A stretch of DNA of 64,000 bases, taken from assembly GCF_000004195.4 (NCBI RefSeq), contig NC_030680.2:146338545-146402544 (forward strand), in the 5' to 3' direction. This document shows, one piece after another, positions 43,609 to 56,639 of the stretch. Every line of letters starts with the position of its first letter. The stretch's first letter is position 1. A program made the translations under genes and the position numbers. The notes beneath the pieces were generated by a model. It ran no database searches and was not told where the DNA came from. It worked only from the letters and a program-made list of their open reading frames with translations. Source of the stretch: Xenopus tropicalis. Lineage: Eukaryota; Chordata; Amphibia; Anura; Pipidae.

Positions 43609-45414
43609 AGGGAGCCATTTACTAACACTTGGGTGCATACTGTATTTATTAAGATCAGATTTTTTTTCTAGGCTTAAAACACGATATGGTAAAAATTCGG
43701 AATAACCACGATAATTTCTGAAGTTCTAAAATGTCTAGAAAATGCTTTTATCGTTCGTACGAATTACGTTCCGAAAATCACAATATTTTTGTGCCAAAAA
43801 GTTTGTTAACCCATGAAAACCTTTCTGGCTTTGATGCCTTCCATAGGACTCAATGGGACTCGACAGATCAAACCTGGCGCAAAGATAATCCAGAGGAAAT
43901 CGTTAACAAATTATTATTATTATTATTAACATTTATTTATAAAGCGCCAACATATCCCGCAGCGCTGTACAATAAGTGGGTTTCATACATTGGACATACA
44001 GAGTAATATATAAAGCAACCAATAACCGATACAGGAGGGGAAGAGAGCCCTGCCCAAAAGAGCTTACACTCTACAAGGAGTAACATATAAAGCAATCAGT
44101 AACCGATACAGGAGGGGAAGAGAGCCCTGCCCAAAAGAGCTTACACTCTACAAGGAGTAACATATAAAGCAATCAGTAACCGATACAGGAGGGGAAGGGA
44201 GCCCTGCCCAAAAGAGCTTACACTCTACAAGGAGTAACATATAAAGCAATCAGTAACCGATACAGGAGGGGAAGGGAGCCCTGCCCAAAAGAGCTTACAC
44301 TCTACAAGGAGTAACATATAAAGCAATCAGTAACCGATACAAGAGGGGAAGAGAGCCCTGCCCAAAAGAGCTTACACTCTACAAGGAGTAACATATAAAG
44401 CAATCAGTAACCGATACAGGAGGGGAAGGGAGCCCTGCCCAAAAGAGCTTACACTCTACAAGGAGTAACATATAAAGCAATCAATAACCGATACAGGAGG
44501 GGAAGGGAGCCCTGCCCAAAAGAGCTTACACTCTACAAGGAGTAACATATAAAGCAATCAATAACCGATACAGGAGGGGAAGGGAGCCCTGCCCAAAAGA
44601 GCTTACAATCTACAAGGAGTAACATTTAAAGCAATCAATAACCGATACAGGAGGGGAAGGGAGCCCTGCCCAAAAGAGCTTACACTCTACAAGGAGTAAC
44701 ATATAAAGCAATCAATAACCGATACAAGAGGGGAAGGGAGCCCTGCCCAAAAGAGCTTACACTCTACAAGGAGTAACATATAAAGCAATCAGTAACCGAT
44801 ACAGGAGGGGAAGAGAGCCCTGCCCAAAAGAGCTTACACTCTACAAGGAGTAACATATAAAGCAATCAGTAACCGATACAGGAGGGGAAGAGAGCCCTGC
44901 CCAAAAGAGCTTACACTCTACAAGGAGTAACATATAAAGCAACCAATAACCGATACAAGAGGGGAAGGGAGCCCTGCCCAAAAGAGCTTACAATCTACAA
45001 GGAGTAACATATAAAGCAACCAATAACTGATACAGGAGGGGAAGGGAGCCCTGCCCAAAAGAGCTTACAATCTACAAGGAGTAACATATAAAGCAATCAG
45101 TAACCGATACAGGAGGGGAAGGGAGCCCTGCCCAAAAGAGCTTACAATCTACAAGGCGATATGATCCTTCTTTTGCCTCAAAACTTTAGAGGTTACGGAT
45201 TTTTGACACAGGGTTTTTGTGTGACAATTCCAAAAATTCAAGTTTTGGGGGCGACAATTTGAAAAAGTCACTTTCTGCCACTTTTTTTTTGAGGGCAGAC
45301 TTTTTCATTTCGCATTTTTTTCTAAATCTCAGACGTTTGTGGAAGTGAGTTTGTTGTAATTTTTAGAAATAAAAAAAAAAATGAGAAATGTTAGAGCTTT
45401 AATAAATCTGCCCC
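43609..45414. mobile_element. MITE (GAGCCATTTACTAAC / AATAAATCTGCCCC ends) split by an amplified LINE tail
   Basis: The outer pieces 43609-43906 and 45158-45414 look like the two halves of a 'still-life' type MITE related to 54734. Between them lies an inverted L2-like tail with a 77-bp array. Outer ends are degraded and no target duplication is clear. Confidence 0.55.
43907..45157 (-). repeat. L2-like LINE 3' tail with 77-bp tandem array (about 15 units)
   Basis: On the minus strand the order is GTAAGCTCTTTTGGGCAGGG, CTCTTCCCCTCCTGTATCGG, TTATTGTACAGCGCTGCGGG, GGCGCTTTATAAATAAATG, then (AATAAT)n: the recognisable 3' UTR and tail of an L2-like LINE. The part up to the GTACAGCGC box is tandemly repeated every 77 bp (TAACATATAA at 44081, 44158, 44235 and on). 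Variants are few and shared between neighbours. Confidence 0.85.
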
Positions 45415-45638
45415 GCTGACTCCATTTTGATCAAAATTTTTATTTCACTGTAATAATAAAGCAGTACCTTCTGTTTGATTGTATTTGATCCCAATTAGGA
45501 TATAATTAATCCGTAGGGGAGGGGAATAAATCCTGTTGGGTTTAGGTTAAGTAGATAAGGTACAAAGATCCAAATGGTGGAAAAACCCTTATCTGGAAAC
45601 CACCACTGAGCATTCTGGATAACAGGTCCCATACTTGT
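45415..45638 (+). mobile_element. Single-unit copy of the TA-flanked MITE
   Basis: ACTCCATTTTGATCA, then a single repeat unit (TGATCCCAATTAGGATATAA), then the right arm ending CATTCTGGATAACAGG. The left end is missing. It is old and diverged, and shows the pre-expansion structure. Confidence 0.7.
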
Positions 45639-45884
45639 TTAGGGCATGTTAAAGTCTACACTGATCTGGGTTCGCTATCTCCATAGCAACATGGTTGTTT
45701 TCTCATGAACCTCTCTTCCTGAATATGACAATACCATATTTCATTTATTTTGGGTTCATAGATTGGCATTAGCCCCTGTGGTAGGGACCAACCGTGGGTG
45801 GGGTACCTGTAGAAACCTGCAAAGTGGTTGGGTTTTTAGTAGGAATACACTGAATATCCCCATAATATCTCACTGTACATTTAT
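45639..45884. other. Unrecognised sequence
   Basis: No feature recognised. Confidence 0.4.
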
Positions 45885-46435
45885 TTAAAGGGGAAATCAA
45901 ACCAAAATGTGTTAAAGAGCCCCACACAACCCAGAAACCCCTAATATCCCTATCCCTGTAATCTGTTCCTTCAAAACAGTAGGAATAAATCCCATGTTTA
46001 TAGGCTGAAATCCAGCTGCAAAACTGTTCTACTCTTTCTGCATCATTTGAAATCCTGGCAGGGGAGGAGGGACTAAAACACTGATGTTACAATTTGTAAC
46101 AACTTCTCCCCAGCTTACAGACAGCATGCAGGAACTACATAACCCACAATGCATTGCACTGGGAGGTTCCTTTCCTTATTGAAATCACGTGTGCAGCAGG
46201 GAATTGTGGGATTGGGAGGAGGCAGGCTGAAGGCCACTCCTTTCCAGCACTATAACAAAGTGAGGCAGGAAGTGGTCACCATACCTTCTAACCAATGTAG
46301 ATGAACTTACATAGATACATTACCATTTGCCCAGCAACTAAGGGAACTGAACCTGTAGAGATTTAAATCCATGGCGGCCATTTAACCCTATGGGTCCCTA
46401 CATTTACTTTTCAAAAAGCGTAAGTTCCCCTTTAA
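45885..46435. mobile_element. T2-family MITE, complete (551 bp)
   Basis: Inverted ends TTAAAGGGGAA and TTCCCCTTTAA with the T2 motif at both sides. Internal ACCCACAATGCATTGC and GGGAATTGTGGGATTGGG are typical of this frog family. No ORF. Confidence 0.8.
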
Positions 46436-46786
46436 TATATTCCCTTTACATTCACCTTAGCTGATTTCTAGAGGCGAGTGTAGGATTATGGTTCCCCCCA
46501 GGCTTTTATGAAGATGTTACTGTCCAACACGTGACTATAAAACAAGTTAGGGTACATGATGCTTCCTGCACAAAAAGCACAGATATGGGAGTAATGAGTT
46601 TATAATGGGCACATTAGTACTATATAAAAACGCTCATTTTATTCCAATTACAGTGAAACCGCACAACCGTTAAAGAAAGTCACATAGTCATAAATTTCTA
46701 GTTTGCTGCAAGCCACATGGTTCTTAGCGCAGGGAAATATAAAGTATAAATATAAAGTACAAGTATGTTTAGCATTACAGTATATA
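46436..46786. other. Unrecognised sequence
   Basis: Nothing recognised before the 45-bp array begins. Confidence 0.4.
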
Positions 46787-49700
46787 CAGGAGCAGACAGG
46801 CCTGGAATAGAAACAGGACTAGGAGCAGGAGCAGGAGCAGACAGGCCTGGAATAGAAACAGGACTAGGAGCAGGAGCAGAACCAGACAGGCCTGGAATAG
46901 AAACAGGACTAGGAGCAGGAGCAGAACCAGACAGGCCTGGAATAGAAACAGGACTAGGAGCAGGAGCAGAACCAGACAGGCCTGGAATAGAAACAGGACT
47001 AGGAGCAGGAGCGGAACCAGACAGGCCTGGAATAGAAACAGGACTAGGAGCAGGAGCAGAACCAGACAGGCCTGGAATAGAAACAGGACTAGGAGCAGGA
47101 GCAGACCCAGACAGGCCTGGAATAGAAACAGGACTAGAAGCAGGAGTAGAACCAGACAGGCCTTGAATAGAAACAGGACTAGGAGCAGGAGTAGAACCAG
47201 ACAGTCCTGGAATAGAAACAGGACTAGGAGCAGGAGCAGAACCAGACAGGCCTGGAATAGAAACAGGACTAGGAGCAGGAGCAGAACCAGACAGGCCTGG
47301 AATAGAAACAGGACTAGGAGCAGGAGCAGACCCAGACAGGCCTGGAATAGAAACAGGACTAGAAGCAGGAGTAGAACCAGACAGGCCTTGAATAGAAACA
47401 GGACTAGGAGCAGGAGTAGAACCAGACAGGCCTGGAATAGAAACAGGACTAGGAGCAGGAGCAGACCCAGACAGGCCTGGAATAGAAACAGGACTAGGAG
47501 CAGGAGCAGAACCAGACAGTCCTGGAATAGAAACAGGACTAGGAGCAGGAGCAGACCCAGACAGGCCTGGAATAGAAACAGGACTAGGAGCAGGAGTAGA
47601 ACCAGACAGTCCTGGAATAGAAACAGGACTAGAAGCAGGAGTAGAACAAGACAGGCCTTGAATAGAAACAGGACTAGGACAAGGAGTAGAACCAGACAGT
47701 CCTGGAATAGAAACAGGACTAGGAGCAGGAGCAGAACCAGACAGGCCTGGAATAGAAACAGGACTAGGAGCAGGAGCAGACCCAGACAGGCCTGGAATAG
47801 AAACAGGACTAGGAGCAGAACAAGACAGGCCTGGAATAGAAACAGGACTAGGAGCAGGAGCAGAACCAGACAGGCCTGGAATAGAAACAGGACTAGGAGC
47901 AGAGCCAGAAAGGCCTGGAATAGAAACAGGACTAGGAGCAGGAGCAGGAACAGACAGGCCTGGAATAGAAACAGGACTAGGAGCAGGAGCAGGAACAGAC
48001 AGGCCTGGAATAGAAACAGGACTAGGAGCAGGAGCAGAACCAGACAGTCCTGGAATAGAAACAGGACTAGGAGCAGGAGCAGAACCAGACAGGCCTGGAA
48101 TAGAAACAGGACTAGGAGCAGGAGCAGGAACAGACAGGCCTGGAATAGAAACAGGACTAGGAGCAGGAGCAGAACCAGACAGGCCTGGAATAGAAACAGG
48201 ACTATGAGCAGGAGCAGAACCAGACAGGCCTGGAATAGAAACAGGACTAGGAGCAGGAGCAGAACCAGACAGGCCTGGAATAGAAACAGGACTATGAGCA
48301 GGAGCAGAACCAGACAGGCCTGGAATAGAAACAGGACTAGGAGCAGGAGCAGGAACAGACAGGCCTGGAATAGAAACAGGACTAGGAGCAGGAGCAGGAA
48401 CAGACAGGCCTGGAATAGAAACAGGACTAGGAGCAGGAGCAGAACCAGACAGGCCTGGAATAGAAACAGGACTAGGAGCAGGAGCAGAACCAGACAGGCC
48501 TGGAATAGAAACAGGACTAGGAGCAGAGCCAGAAAGGCCTGGAATAGAAACAGGACTAGGAGCAGGAACAGACAGGCCTGGAATAGAAACAGGACTAGGA
48601 GCAGGAGCAGACCCAGACAGGCCTGGAATAGAAACAGGACTAGGAGCAGGAGCAGAACCAGACAGGCCTGGAATAGAAACAGGACTAGGAGCAGGAGTAG
48701 AACCAGACAGGCCTGGAATAGAAACAGGACTAGAAGCAGGAGTAGAACCAGACAGGCCTTGAATAGAAACAGGACTAGGAGCAGGAGTAGAACCAGACAG
48801 TCCTGGAATAGAAACAGGACTAGGAGCAGGAGCAGAACCAGACAGGCCTGGAATAGAAACAGGACTAGGAGCAGGAGCAGAACCAGACAGGCCTGGAATA
48901 GAAACAGGACTAGGAGCAGGAGCAGACCCAGACAGGCCTGGAATAGAAACAGGACTAGGAGCAGGAGTAGAACCAGACAGTCCTGGAATAGAAACAGGAC
49001 TAGAAGCAGGAGTAGAACCAGACAGGCCTTGAATAGAAACAGGACTAGGAGCAGGAGTAGAACCAGACAGTCCTGGAATAGAAACAGGACTAGGAGCAGG
49101 AGCAGAACCAGACAGGCCTGGAATAGAAACAGGACTAGGAGCAGGAGCAGACCCAGACAGGCCTGGAATAGAAACAGGACTAGGAGCAGGAGCAGAACCA
49201 GACAGGCCTGGAATAGAAACAGGACTAGGAGCAGAGCCAGAAAGGCCTGGAATAGAAACAGGACTAGGAGCAGGAACAGACAGGCCTGGAATAGAAACAG
49301 GACTAGGAGCAGGAGCAGGAACAGACAGGCCTGGAATAGAAACAGGACTAGGAGCAGGAGCAGAACCAGACAGGCCTGGAATAGAAACAGGACTAGGAGC
49401 AGGAGCAGGAACAGACAGGCCTGGAATAGAAACAGGACTAGGAGCAGGAGCAGGAACAGACAGGCCTGGAATAGAAACAGGACTAGGAGCAGGAGCAGAA
49501 CCAGACAGTCCTGGAATAGAAACAGGACTAGGAGCAGGAGCAGGAACAGACAGGCCTGGAATAGAAACAGGACTAGGAGCAGGAGCAGGAACAGACAGGC
49601 CTGGAATAGAAACAGGACTAGGAGCAGGAGCAGAACCAGACAGGCCTGGAATAGAAACAGGACTAGGAGCAGGAGCAGAACCAGACAGGCCTGGAATAGA

Positions 49701-52700
49701 AACAGGACTAGGAGCAGGAGCAGAACCAGACAGGCCTGGAATAGAAACAGGACTAGGAGCAGGAGCAGAACCAGACAGGCCTGGAATAGAAACAGGACTA
49801 TGAGCAGGAGCAGAACCAGACAGGCCTGGAATAGAAACAGGACTAGGAGCAGGAGCAGGAACAGACAGGACTGGAATAGAAACAGGACTAGGAGCAGGAG
49901 CAGAACCAGACAGGCCTGGAATAGAAACAGGACTAGGAGCAGGAGCAGAACCAGACAGGCCTGGAATAGAAACAGGACTATGAGCAGGAGCAGAACCAGA
50001 CAGGCCTGGAATAGAAACAGGACTAGGAGCAGGAGCAGGAACAGACAGGCCTGGAATAGAAACAGGACTAGGAGCAGGAGCAGGAACAGACAGGCCTGGA
50101 ATAGAAACAGGACTAGGAGCAGGAGCAGAACCAGACAGGCCTGGAATAGAAACAGGACTAGGAGCAGGAGCAGAACCAGACAGGCCTGGAATAGAAACAG
50201 GACTAGGAGCAGAGCCAGAAAGGCCTGGAATAGAAACAGGACTAGGAGCAGGAACAGACAGGCCTGGAATAGAAACAGGACTAGGAGCAGGAGCAGACCC
50301 AGACAGGCCTGGAATAGAAACAGGACTAGGAGCAGGAGCAGAACCAGACAGGCCTGGAATAGAAACAGGACTAGGAGCAGGAGTAGAACCAGACAGGCCT
50401 GGAATAGAAACAGGACTAGAAGCAGGAGTAGAACCAGACAGGCCTTGAATAGAAACAGGACTAGGAGCAGGAGTAGAACCAGACAGTCCTGGAATAGAAA
50501 AAGGACTAGGAGCAGGAGCAGAACCAGACAGGCCTGGAATAGAAACAGGACTAGGAGCAGGAGCAGAACCAGACAGGCCTGGAATAGAAACAGGACTAGG
50601 AGCAGGAGCAGACCCAGACAGGCCTGGAATAGAAACAGGACTAGGAGCAGGAGCAGAACCAGACAGGCCTGGAATAGAAACAGGACTAGGAGCAGGAGCA
50701 GAACAAGACAGGCCTGGAATAGAAACAGGACTAGGAGCAGGAGCAGAACCAGAAAGGCCTGGAATAGAAACAGGACTAGGAGCAGAGCCAGAAAGGCCTG
50801 GAATAGAAACAGGACTAGGAGCAGGAACAGACAGGCCTGGAATAGAAACAGGACTAGGAGCAGGAGCAGACCCAGACAGGCCTGGAATAGAAACAGGACT
50901 AGGAGCAGGAGCAGAACCAGACAGGCCTGGAATAGAAACAGGACTAGGAGCAGGAGTAGAACCAGACAGTCCTGGAATAGAAACAGGACTAGAAGCAGGA
51001 GTAGAACCAGACAGGCCTTGAATAGAAACAGGACTAGGAGCAGGAGTAGAACCAGACAGTCCTGGAATAGAAACAGGACTAGGAGCAGGAGCAGAACCAG
51101 ACAGGCCTGGAATAGAAACAGGACTAGGAGCAGGAGCAGAACCAGACAGGCCTGGAATAGAAACAGGACTAGGAGCAGGAGCAGAACCAGACAGGCCTGG
51201 AATAGAAACAGGACTAGGAGCAGGAGCAGAACCAGACAGGCCTGGAATAGAAACAGGACTAGGAGCAGAGCCAGAAAGGCCTGGAATAGAAACAGGACTA
51301 GGAGCAGGAGCAGGAACAGACAGGCCTGGAATAGAAACAGGACTAGGAGCAGGAGCAGAACCAGACAGTCCTGGAATAGAAACAGGACTAGGAGCAGGAG
51401 CAGAACCAGACAGGCCTGGAATAGAAACAGGACTAGGAGCAGGAGCAGGAACAGACAGGCCTGGAATAGAAACAGGACTAGGAGCAGGAGCAGAACCAGA
51501 CAGGCCTGGAATAGAAACAGGACTAGGAGCAGGAGCAGAACCAGACAGGCCTGGAATAGAAACAGGACTATGAGCAGGAGCAGAACCAGACAGGCCTGGA
51601 ATAGAAACAGGACTAGGAGCAGGAGCAGGAACAGACAGGCCTGGAATAGAAACAGGACTAGGAGCAGGAGCAGGAACAGACAGGCCTGGAATAGAAACAG
51701 GACTAGGAGCAGGAGCAGAACCAGACAGGCCTGGAATAGAAACAGGACTAGGAGCAGGAGCAGAACCAGACAGGCCTGGAATAGAAACAGGACTAGGAGC
51801 AGAGCCAGAAAGGCCTGGAATAGAAACAGGACTAGGAGCAGGAACAGACAGGCCTGGAATAGAAACAGGACTAGGAGCAGGAGCAGACCCAGACAGGCCT
51901 GGAATAGAAACAGGACTAGGAGCAGGAGCAGAACCAGACAGGCCTGGAATAGAAACAGGACTAGGAGCAGGAGTAGAACCAGACAGGCCTGGAATAGAAA
52001 CAGGACTAGAAGCAGGAGTAGAACCAGACAGGCCTTGAATAGAAACAGGACTAGGAGCAGGAGTAGAACCAGACAGGCCTTGAATAGATACAGGACTAGG
52101 AGCAGGAGCAGAACCAGACAGGCCTGGAATAGAAACAGGACTAGGAGCAGGAGCAGAACCAGACAGGCCTGGAATAGAAACAGGACTAGGAGCAGGAGCA
52201 GACCCAGACAGGCCTGGAATAGAAACAGGACTAGGAGCAGGAGCAGAACCAGACAGGCCTGGAATAGAAACAGGACTAGGAGCAGGAGCAGAACCAGACA
52301 GGCCTGGAATAGAAACAGGACTAGGAGCAGAGCCAGAAAGGCCTGGAATAGAAACAGGACTAGGAGCAGGAGCAGGAACAGACAGGCCTGGAATAGAAAC
52401 AGGACTAGGAGCAGGAGCAGAACCAGACAGGCCTGGAATAGAAACAGGACTAGGAGCAGGAGCAGAACCAGACAGGCCTGGAATAGAAACAGGACTAGGA
52501 GCAGGAGCAGGAACAGACAGGCCTGGAATAGAAACAGGACTAGGAGCAGGAGCAGAACCAGACAGGCCTGGAATAGAAACAGGACTATGAGCAGGAGCAG
52601 AACCAGACAGGCCTGGAATAGAAACAGGACTAGGAGCAGGAGCAGGAACAGACAGGCCTGGAATAGAAACAGGACTAGGAGCAGGAGCAGGAACAGACAG

Positions 52701-54590
52701 GCCTGGAATAGAAACAGGACTAGGAGCAGGAGCAGAACCAGACAGGCCTGGAATAGAAACAGGACTAGGAGCAGGAGCAGAACCAGACAGGCCTGGAATA
52801 GAAACAGGACTAGGAGCAGAGCCAGAAAGGCCTGGAATAGAAACAGGACTAGGAGCAGGAACAGACAGGCCTGGAATAGAAACAGGACTAGGAGCAGGAG
52901 CAGAACCAGACAGGCCTGGAATAGAAACAGGACTAGGAGCAGGAGCAGAACCAGACAGGCCTGGAATAGAAACAGGACTAGGAGCAGGAGTAGAACCAGA
53001 CAGGCCTGGAATAGAAACAGGACTAGGAGCAGGAGCAGGAACAGACAGGCCTGGAATAGAAACAGGACTAGGAGCAGGAGCAGAACCAGACAGGCCTGGA
53101 ATAGAAACAGGACTAGGAGCAGGAGCAGAACCAGACAGGCCTGGAATAGAAACAGGACTAGGAGCAGGAGCAGAACCAGACAGGCCTGGAATAGAAACAG
53201 GACTAGGAGCAGGAGCAGAACCAGACAGGCCTGGAATAGAAACAGGACTAGGAGCAGGAGCAGAGCCAGAAAGGCCTGGAATAGAAACAGGACTAGGAGC
53301 AGAACCAGACAGGCCTGGAATAGAAACAGGACTAGGAGCAGGAGCAGGAACAGACAGGCCTGGAATAGAAACAGGACTAGGAGCAGGAGCAGGAACAGAC
53401 AGGCCTGGAATAGAAACAGGACTAGGAGCAGGAGCAGAACCAGACAGGCCTGGAATAGAAACAGGACTAGGAGCAGAACCAGACAGGCCTGGAATAGAAA
53501 CATGACTAGGAGCAGGAGCAGAACCAGACAGGCCTTGAATAGAAACAGGACTAGGAGCAGGAGCAGAACCAGACAGGCCTGGAATAGAAACAGGACTAGG
53601 AGCAGGAGCAGAACCAGACAGGCCTGGAATAGAAACAGGACTAGGAGCAGAGCCAGAAAGGCCTGGAATAGAAACAGGACTAGGAGCAGGAACAGACAGG
53701 CCTGGAATAGAAACAGGACTAGGAGCAGGAGCAGAACCAGACAGGCCTGGAATAGAAACAGGACTAGGAGCAGGAGCAGAACCAGACAGGCCTGGAATAG
53801 AAACAGGACTAGGAGCAGGAGTAGAACCAGACAGGCCTGGAATAGAAACAGGACTAGGAGCAGGAGCAGGAACAGACAGGCCTGGAATAGAAACAGGACT
53901 AGGAGCAGGAGCAGAACCAGACAGGCCTGGAATAGAAACAGGACTAGGAGCAGGAGCAGAACCAGACAGGCCTGGAATAGAAACAGGACTAGGAGCAGGA
54001 GCAGAACCAGACAGGCCTGGAATAGAAACAGGACTAGGAGCAGGAGCAGAACCAGACAGGCCTGGAATAGAAACAGGACTAGGAGCAGGAGCAGAGCCAG
54101 AAAGGCCTGGAATAGAAACAGGACTAGGAGCAGAACCAGACAGGCCTGGAATAGAAACAGGACTAGGAGCAGGAGCAGGAACAGACAGGCCTGGAATAGA
54201 AACAGGACTAGGAGCAGGAGCAGGAACAGACAGGCCTGGAATAGAAACAGGACTAGGAGCAGGAGCAGAACCAGACAGGCCTGGAATAGAAACAGGACTA
54301 GGAGCAGGAGCAGAACCAGACAGGCCTGGAATAGAAACAGGACTAGGAGCAGGAGCAGACAGGCCTGGAATAGAAACATGACTAGGAGCAGGAGCAGAAC
54401 CAGACAGGCCTGGAATAGAAACAGGACTAGGAGCAGGAGCAGGAACAGACAGGCCTGGAATAGAAACAGGACTAGGAGCAGGAGCAGAACCAGACAGGCC
54501 TGGAATAGAAACAGGACTAGGAGCAGGAGCAGAACCAGACAGGCCTGGAATAGAAACAGGACTAGGAGCAGGAGCAGAACCAGACAAGAG
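46787..54590. repeat. 45-bp minisatellite, about 175 units, open in frames on both strands
   Basis: The unit is AGGCCTGGAATAGAAACAGG, ACTAGGAGCAGGAGCAGAAC, CAGAC, with 39-bp variants; every indel I can see is a multiple of three. Frames therefore stay open: minus 46698-54626 (repeat GSAPAPSPVSIPGLS), minus 46775-54613 (LVLLLLLVLFLFQAC) and plus 47163-54593 (RNRTRSRSRTRQAWN). A higher-order repeat of 831 bp is visible: the GCCAGAAAGG variants at 52821 and 53652, and at 53265 and 54096, are each 831 bp apart. Hexamer slippage in GGAGCAGGAGCA explains frame retention without selection. No splice, promoter or unique coding part is evident, so I annotate a repeat and not a gene. Confidence 0.9.
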
Positions 54591-54733
54591 TAAGAGCAGG
54601 AGCAAAGAAGCAAGAACTAGGGCCATTCTGATCTGGCCATTTTTTCAAATTTCTGATTGTGGTAAATCTGCTCCATATAGTTGTCAAGCATTTATAAAAA
54701 AAAAAATGCAACAAATACCAGTTTTTCACACTT
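54591..54733. other. Short unrecognised spacer
   Basis: Contains GTGGTAAATCTGCTCC, which resembles the right end of the MITE at 54734-54928. Confidence 0.35.
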
Positions 54734-54928
54734 GGGGGCTCATTTACTAACCAATGATTTAGAGATTTTCCTGGGTTTTGTCCGAAAACTCGCCTTTTTC
54801 ACGGTAACAATTTGAAAAAGTTGAGTTTTCCTTGCGACGGTTTTTGGTAAATATTAGACATTTGGGAAAATGAATTTAGTCAAATTTGAAAATAAAAAAA
54901 ATTTTGGAGTTTTAGTAAATCTGCTCCT
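54734..54928. mobile_element. MITE with GGGGGCTCATTTACTAA ends
   Basis: Inverted ends GGGGGCTCATTTACTAA and TTAGTAAATCTGCTCC. Short, AT-rich, no ORF; related in ends to 43609. Confidence 0.6.
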
Positions 54929-55008
54929 AAAAAGGCAGAGAAAAATTGCCTCTGCTGATCCCACAGCCCTTAATTATTTGTACAAGAAAAGAAAACGATT
55001 ATTTATTA

Positions 55009-56010
55009 CATGTATAGGACCTGTTATCCAGAATGCTTGGGACCAAGGGTATTCCGGATAAGGGGTCTTTCCCTAATTTTGATCTCCATACCTTAAGTCT
55101 ACTAAAAAATCAATAAAACATGAAATAAACCCAATAGGGCTGTTCTGCCCCAATAAGGGGTAATTATATCTTAGTTGGGATCAAGTACAGGTACTGTTTT
55201 ATTATTACAGAGAAAAGGGAATCATTTAACCATTAAATAAACCCAATAGGGCTGTTCTGCCCCAATAAGGGGTAATTATATCTTAGTTGGGATCAAGTAC
55301 AGGTACTGTTTTATTATTACAGAGAAAAGGGAATCATTTAACCATTAAATAAACCCAATAGGGCTGTTCTGCCCCCAATAAGGGGTAATTATATCTTAGT
55401 TGGGATCAAGTACAGGTACTGTTTTATTATTACAGAGAAAAGGGAATCATTTAACCATGAAATAAACCCAATAGGGCTGTTCTGCCCCAATAAGGGGTAA
55501 TTATATCTTAGTTGGGATCAAGTACAGGTACTGTTTTATTATTACAGAGAAAAGGGAATCATTTAACCATTAAATAAACCCAATAGGGCTGTTCTGCCCC
55601 CAATAAGGGGTAATTATATCTTAGTTGGGATCAAGTACAGGTACTGTTTTATTATTACAGAGAAAAGGGAATCATTTAACCATTAAATAAACCCAATAGG
55701 GCTGTTCTGCCCCCAATAAGGGGTAATTATATCTTAGTTGGGATCAAGTACAGGTACTGTTTTATTATTACAGAGAAAAGGGAATCATTTAACCATTAAA
55801 TAAACCCAATAGGGCTGTTCTGCCCCCAATAAGGGGTAATTATATCTTAGTTGGGATCAAGTACAGGTACTGTTTTATTATTACAGAGAAAAAGGAAATC
55901 AGTTTTAAAATTCTGAATTATTTGGTTAAAATGGAGTCTATGGGAGACGGGCTTTCCGTAATTTGGAGCTTTCTGGATAACGGGTTTCCGGATAAGGGAT
56001 CCCATACCTG
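55009..56010 (-). mobile_element. Complete TA-flanked MITE with 113-bp array (about 7 units)
   Basis: Inverted relative to 22067. CATGTATAGGACCTGTTATC on the left and GGATCCCATACCTG on the right, with TA at 55007-55008 and 56011-56012. Both arms and the array are present. Confidence 0.88.
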
Positions 56011-56012
56011 TA

Positions 56013-56409
56013 TTAAAAAGCGTTTCAGTTTTACTAGAACTGAGGAGCTGATTTACCTTACTTGGCAGTTTTCGCCAAGCGCTGATGATACATTACCGGT
56101 GCTTTTAGGTTTGACAATTTGTTCCCTCGCTGGAAAAATCACTTTCTTAATCCATTTTCCCTACATGAGATATAGGAGCTGCGCTGGGTACAAACACCCC
56201 CTTAGAAAATGAATCTGACACAGGTATCAGCTCGGAGAAATGTGTCATTCTGTTCCAATCTTTCCTGACATTTAGGAAAGTTTTGATAAATTCAAAAAGA
56301 GACATCTGCTGGGAATCTTCTTGACTCGGCAGTTACAGCTTTCATAAATCTGCCCCAAAATGTTAGCAATATCCAAAGGGAAACTACATCGAAACAGAAT
56401 AATGAGAGT
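56013..56409. other. Unrecognised sequence
   Basis: No gene. AGGAGCTGATTTACC and AAATCTGCCCC suggest another decayed MITE of the 'toward still-lower copy' type around 56,040-56,355. Confidence 0.35.
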
Positions 56410-56588
56410 GAAATCCCTTTTTTTTTTTTACACGACCGCGTCCAATTTAACGTGCAACCAAAAAAAATCTGTGAGACAAATTCTTCCACGGCCATTTTTC
56501 ACAGAAGTTTTGCAAAACAATTTGCCAATGGCGAAATGCGGAAATTCACTTCAAATCCATGCCTGGCAAAAAAATTCGCTCATCACTA
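56410..56588. mobile_element. Right part of an Ac-like hAT MITE
   Basis: ACACGACCGCGTCCAATTT through AATCCATGCCTGGC to TTCGCTCATCACTA. The left end is missing. Confidence 0.75.
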
Positions 56589-56639
56589 TACAGCAACGAT
56601 CAAGTTTAATTCAAATTTATACCATGTTGAGTTTATACA

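Noticed and set aside
46698..54626. 2642-codon minus-strand ORF with signal-peptide-like start
   Set aside because: Other frames on both strands are equally open across the same 45-bp array. The start is the array edge and there is no unique coding sequence. Kept as a repeat and flagged for transcription testing.
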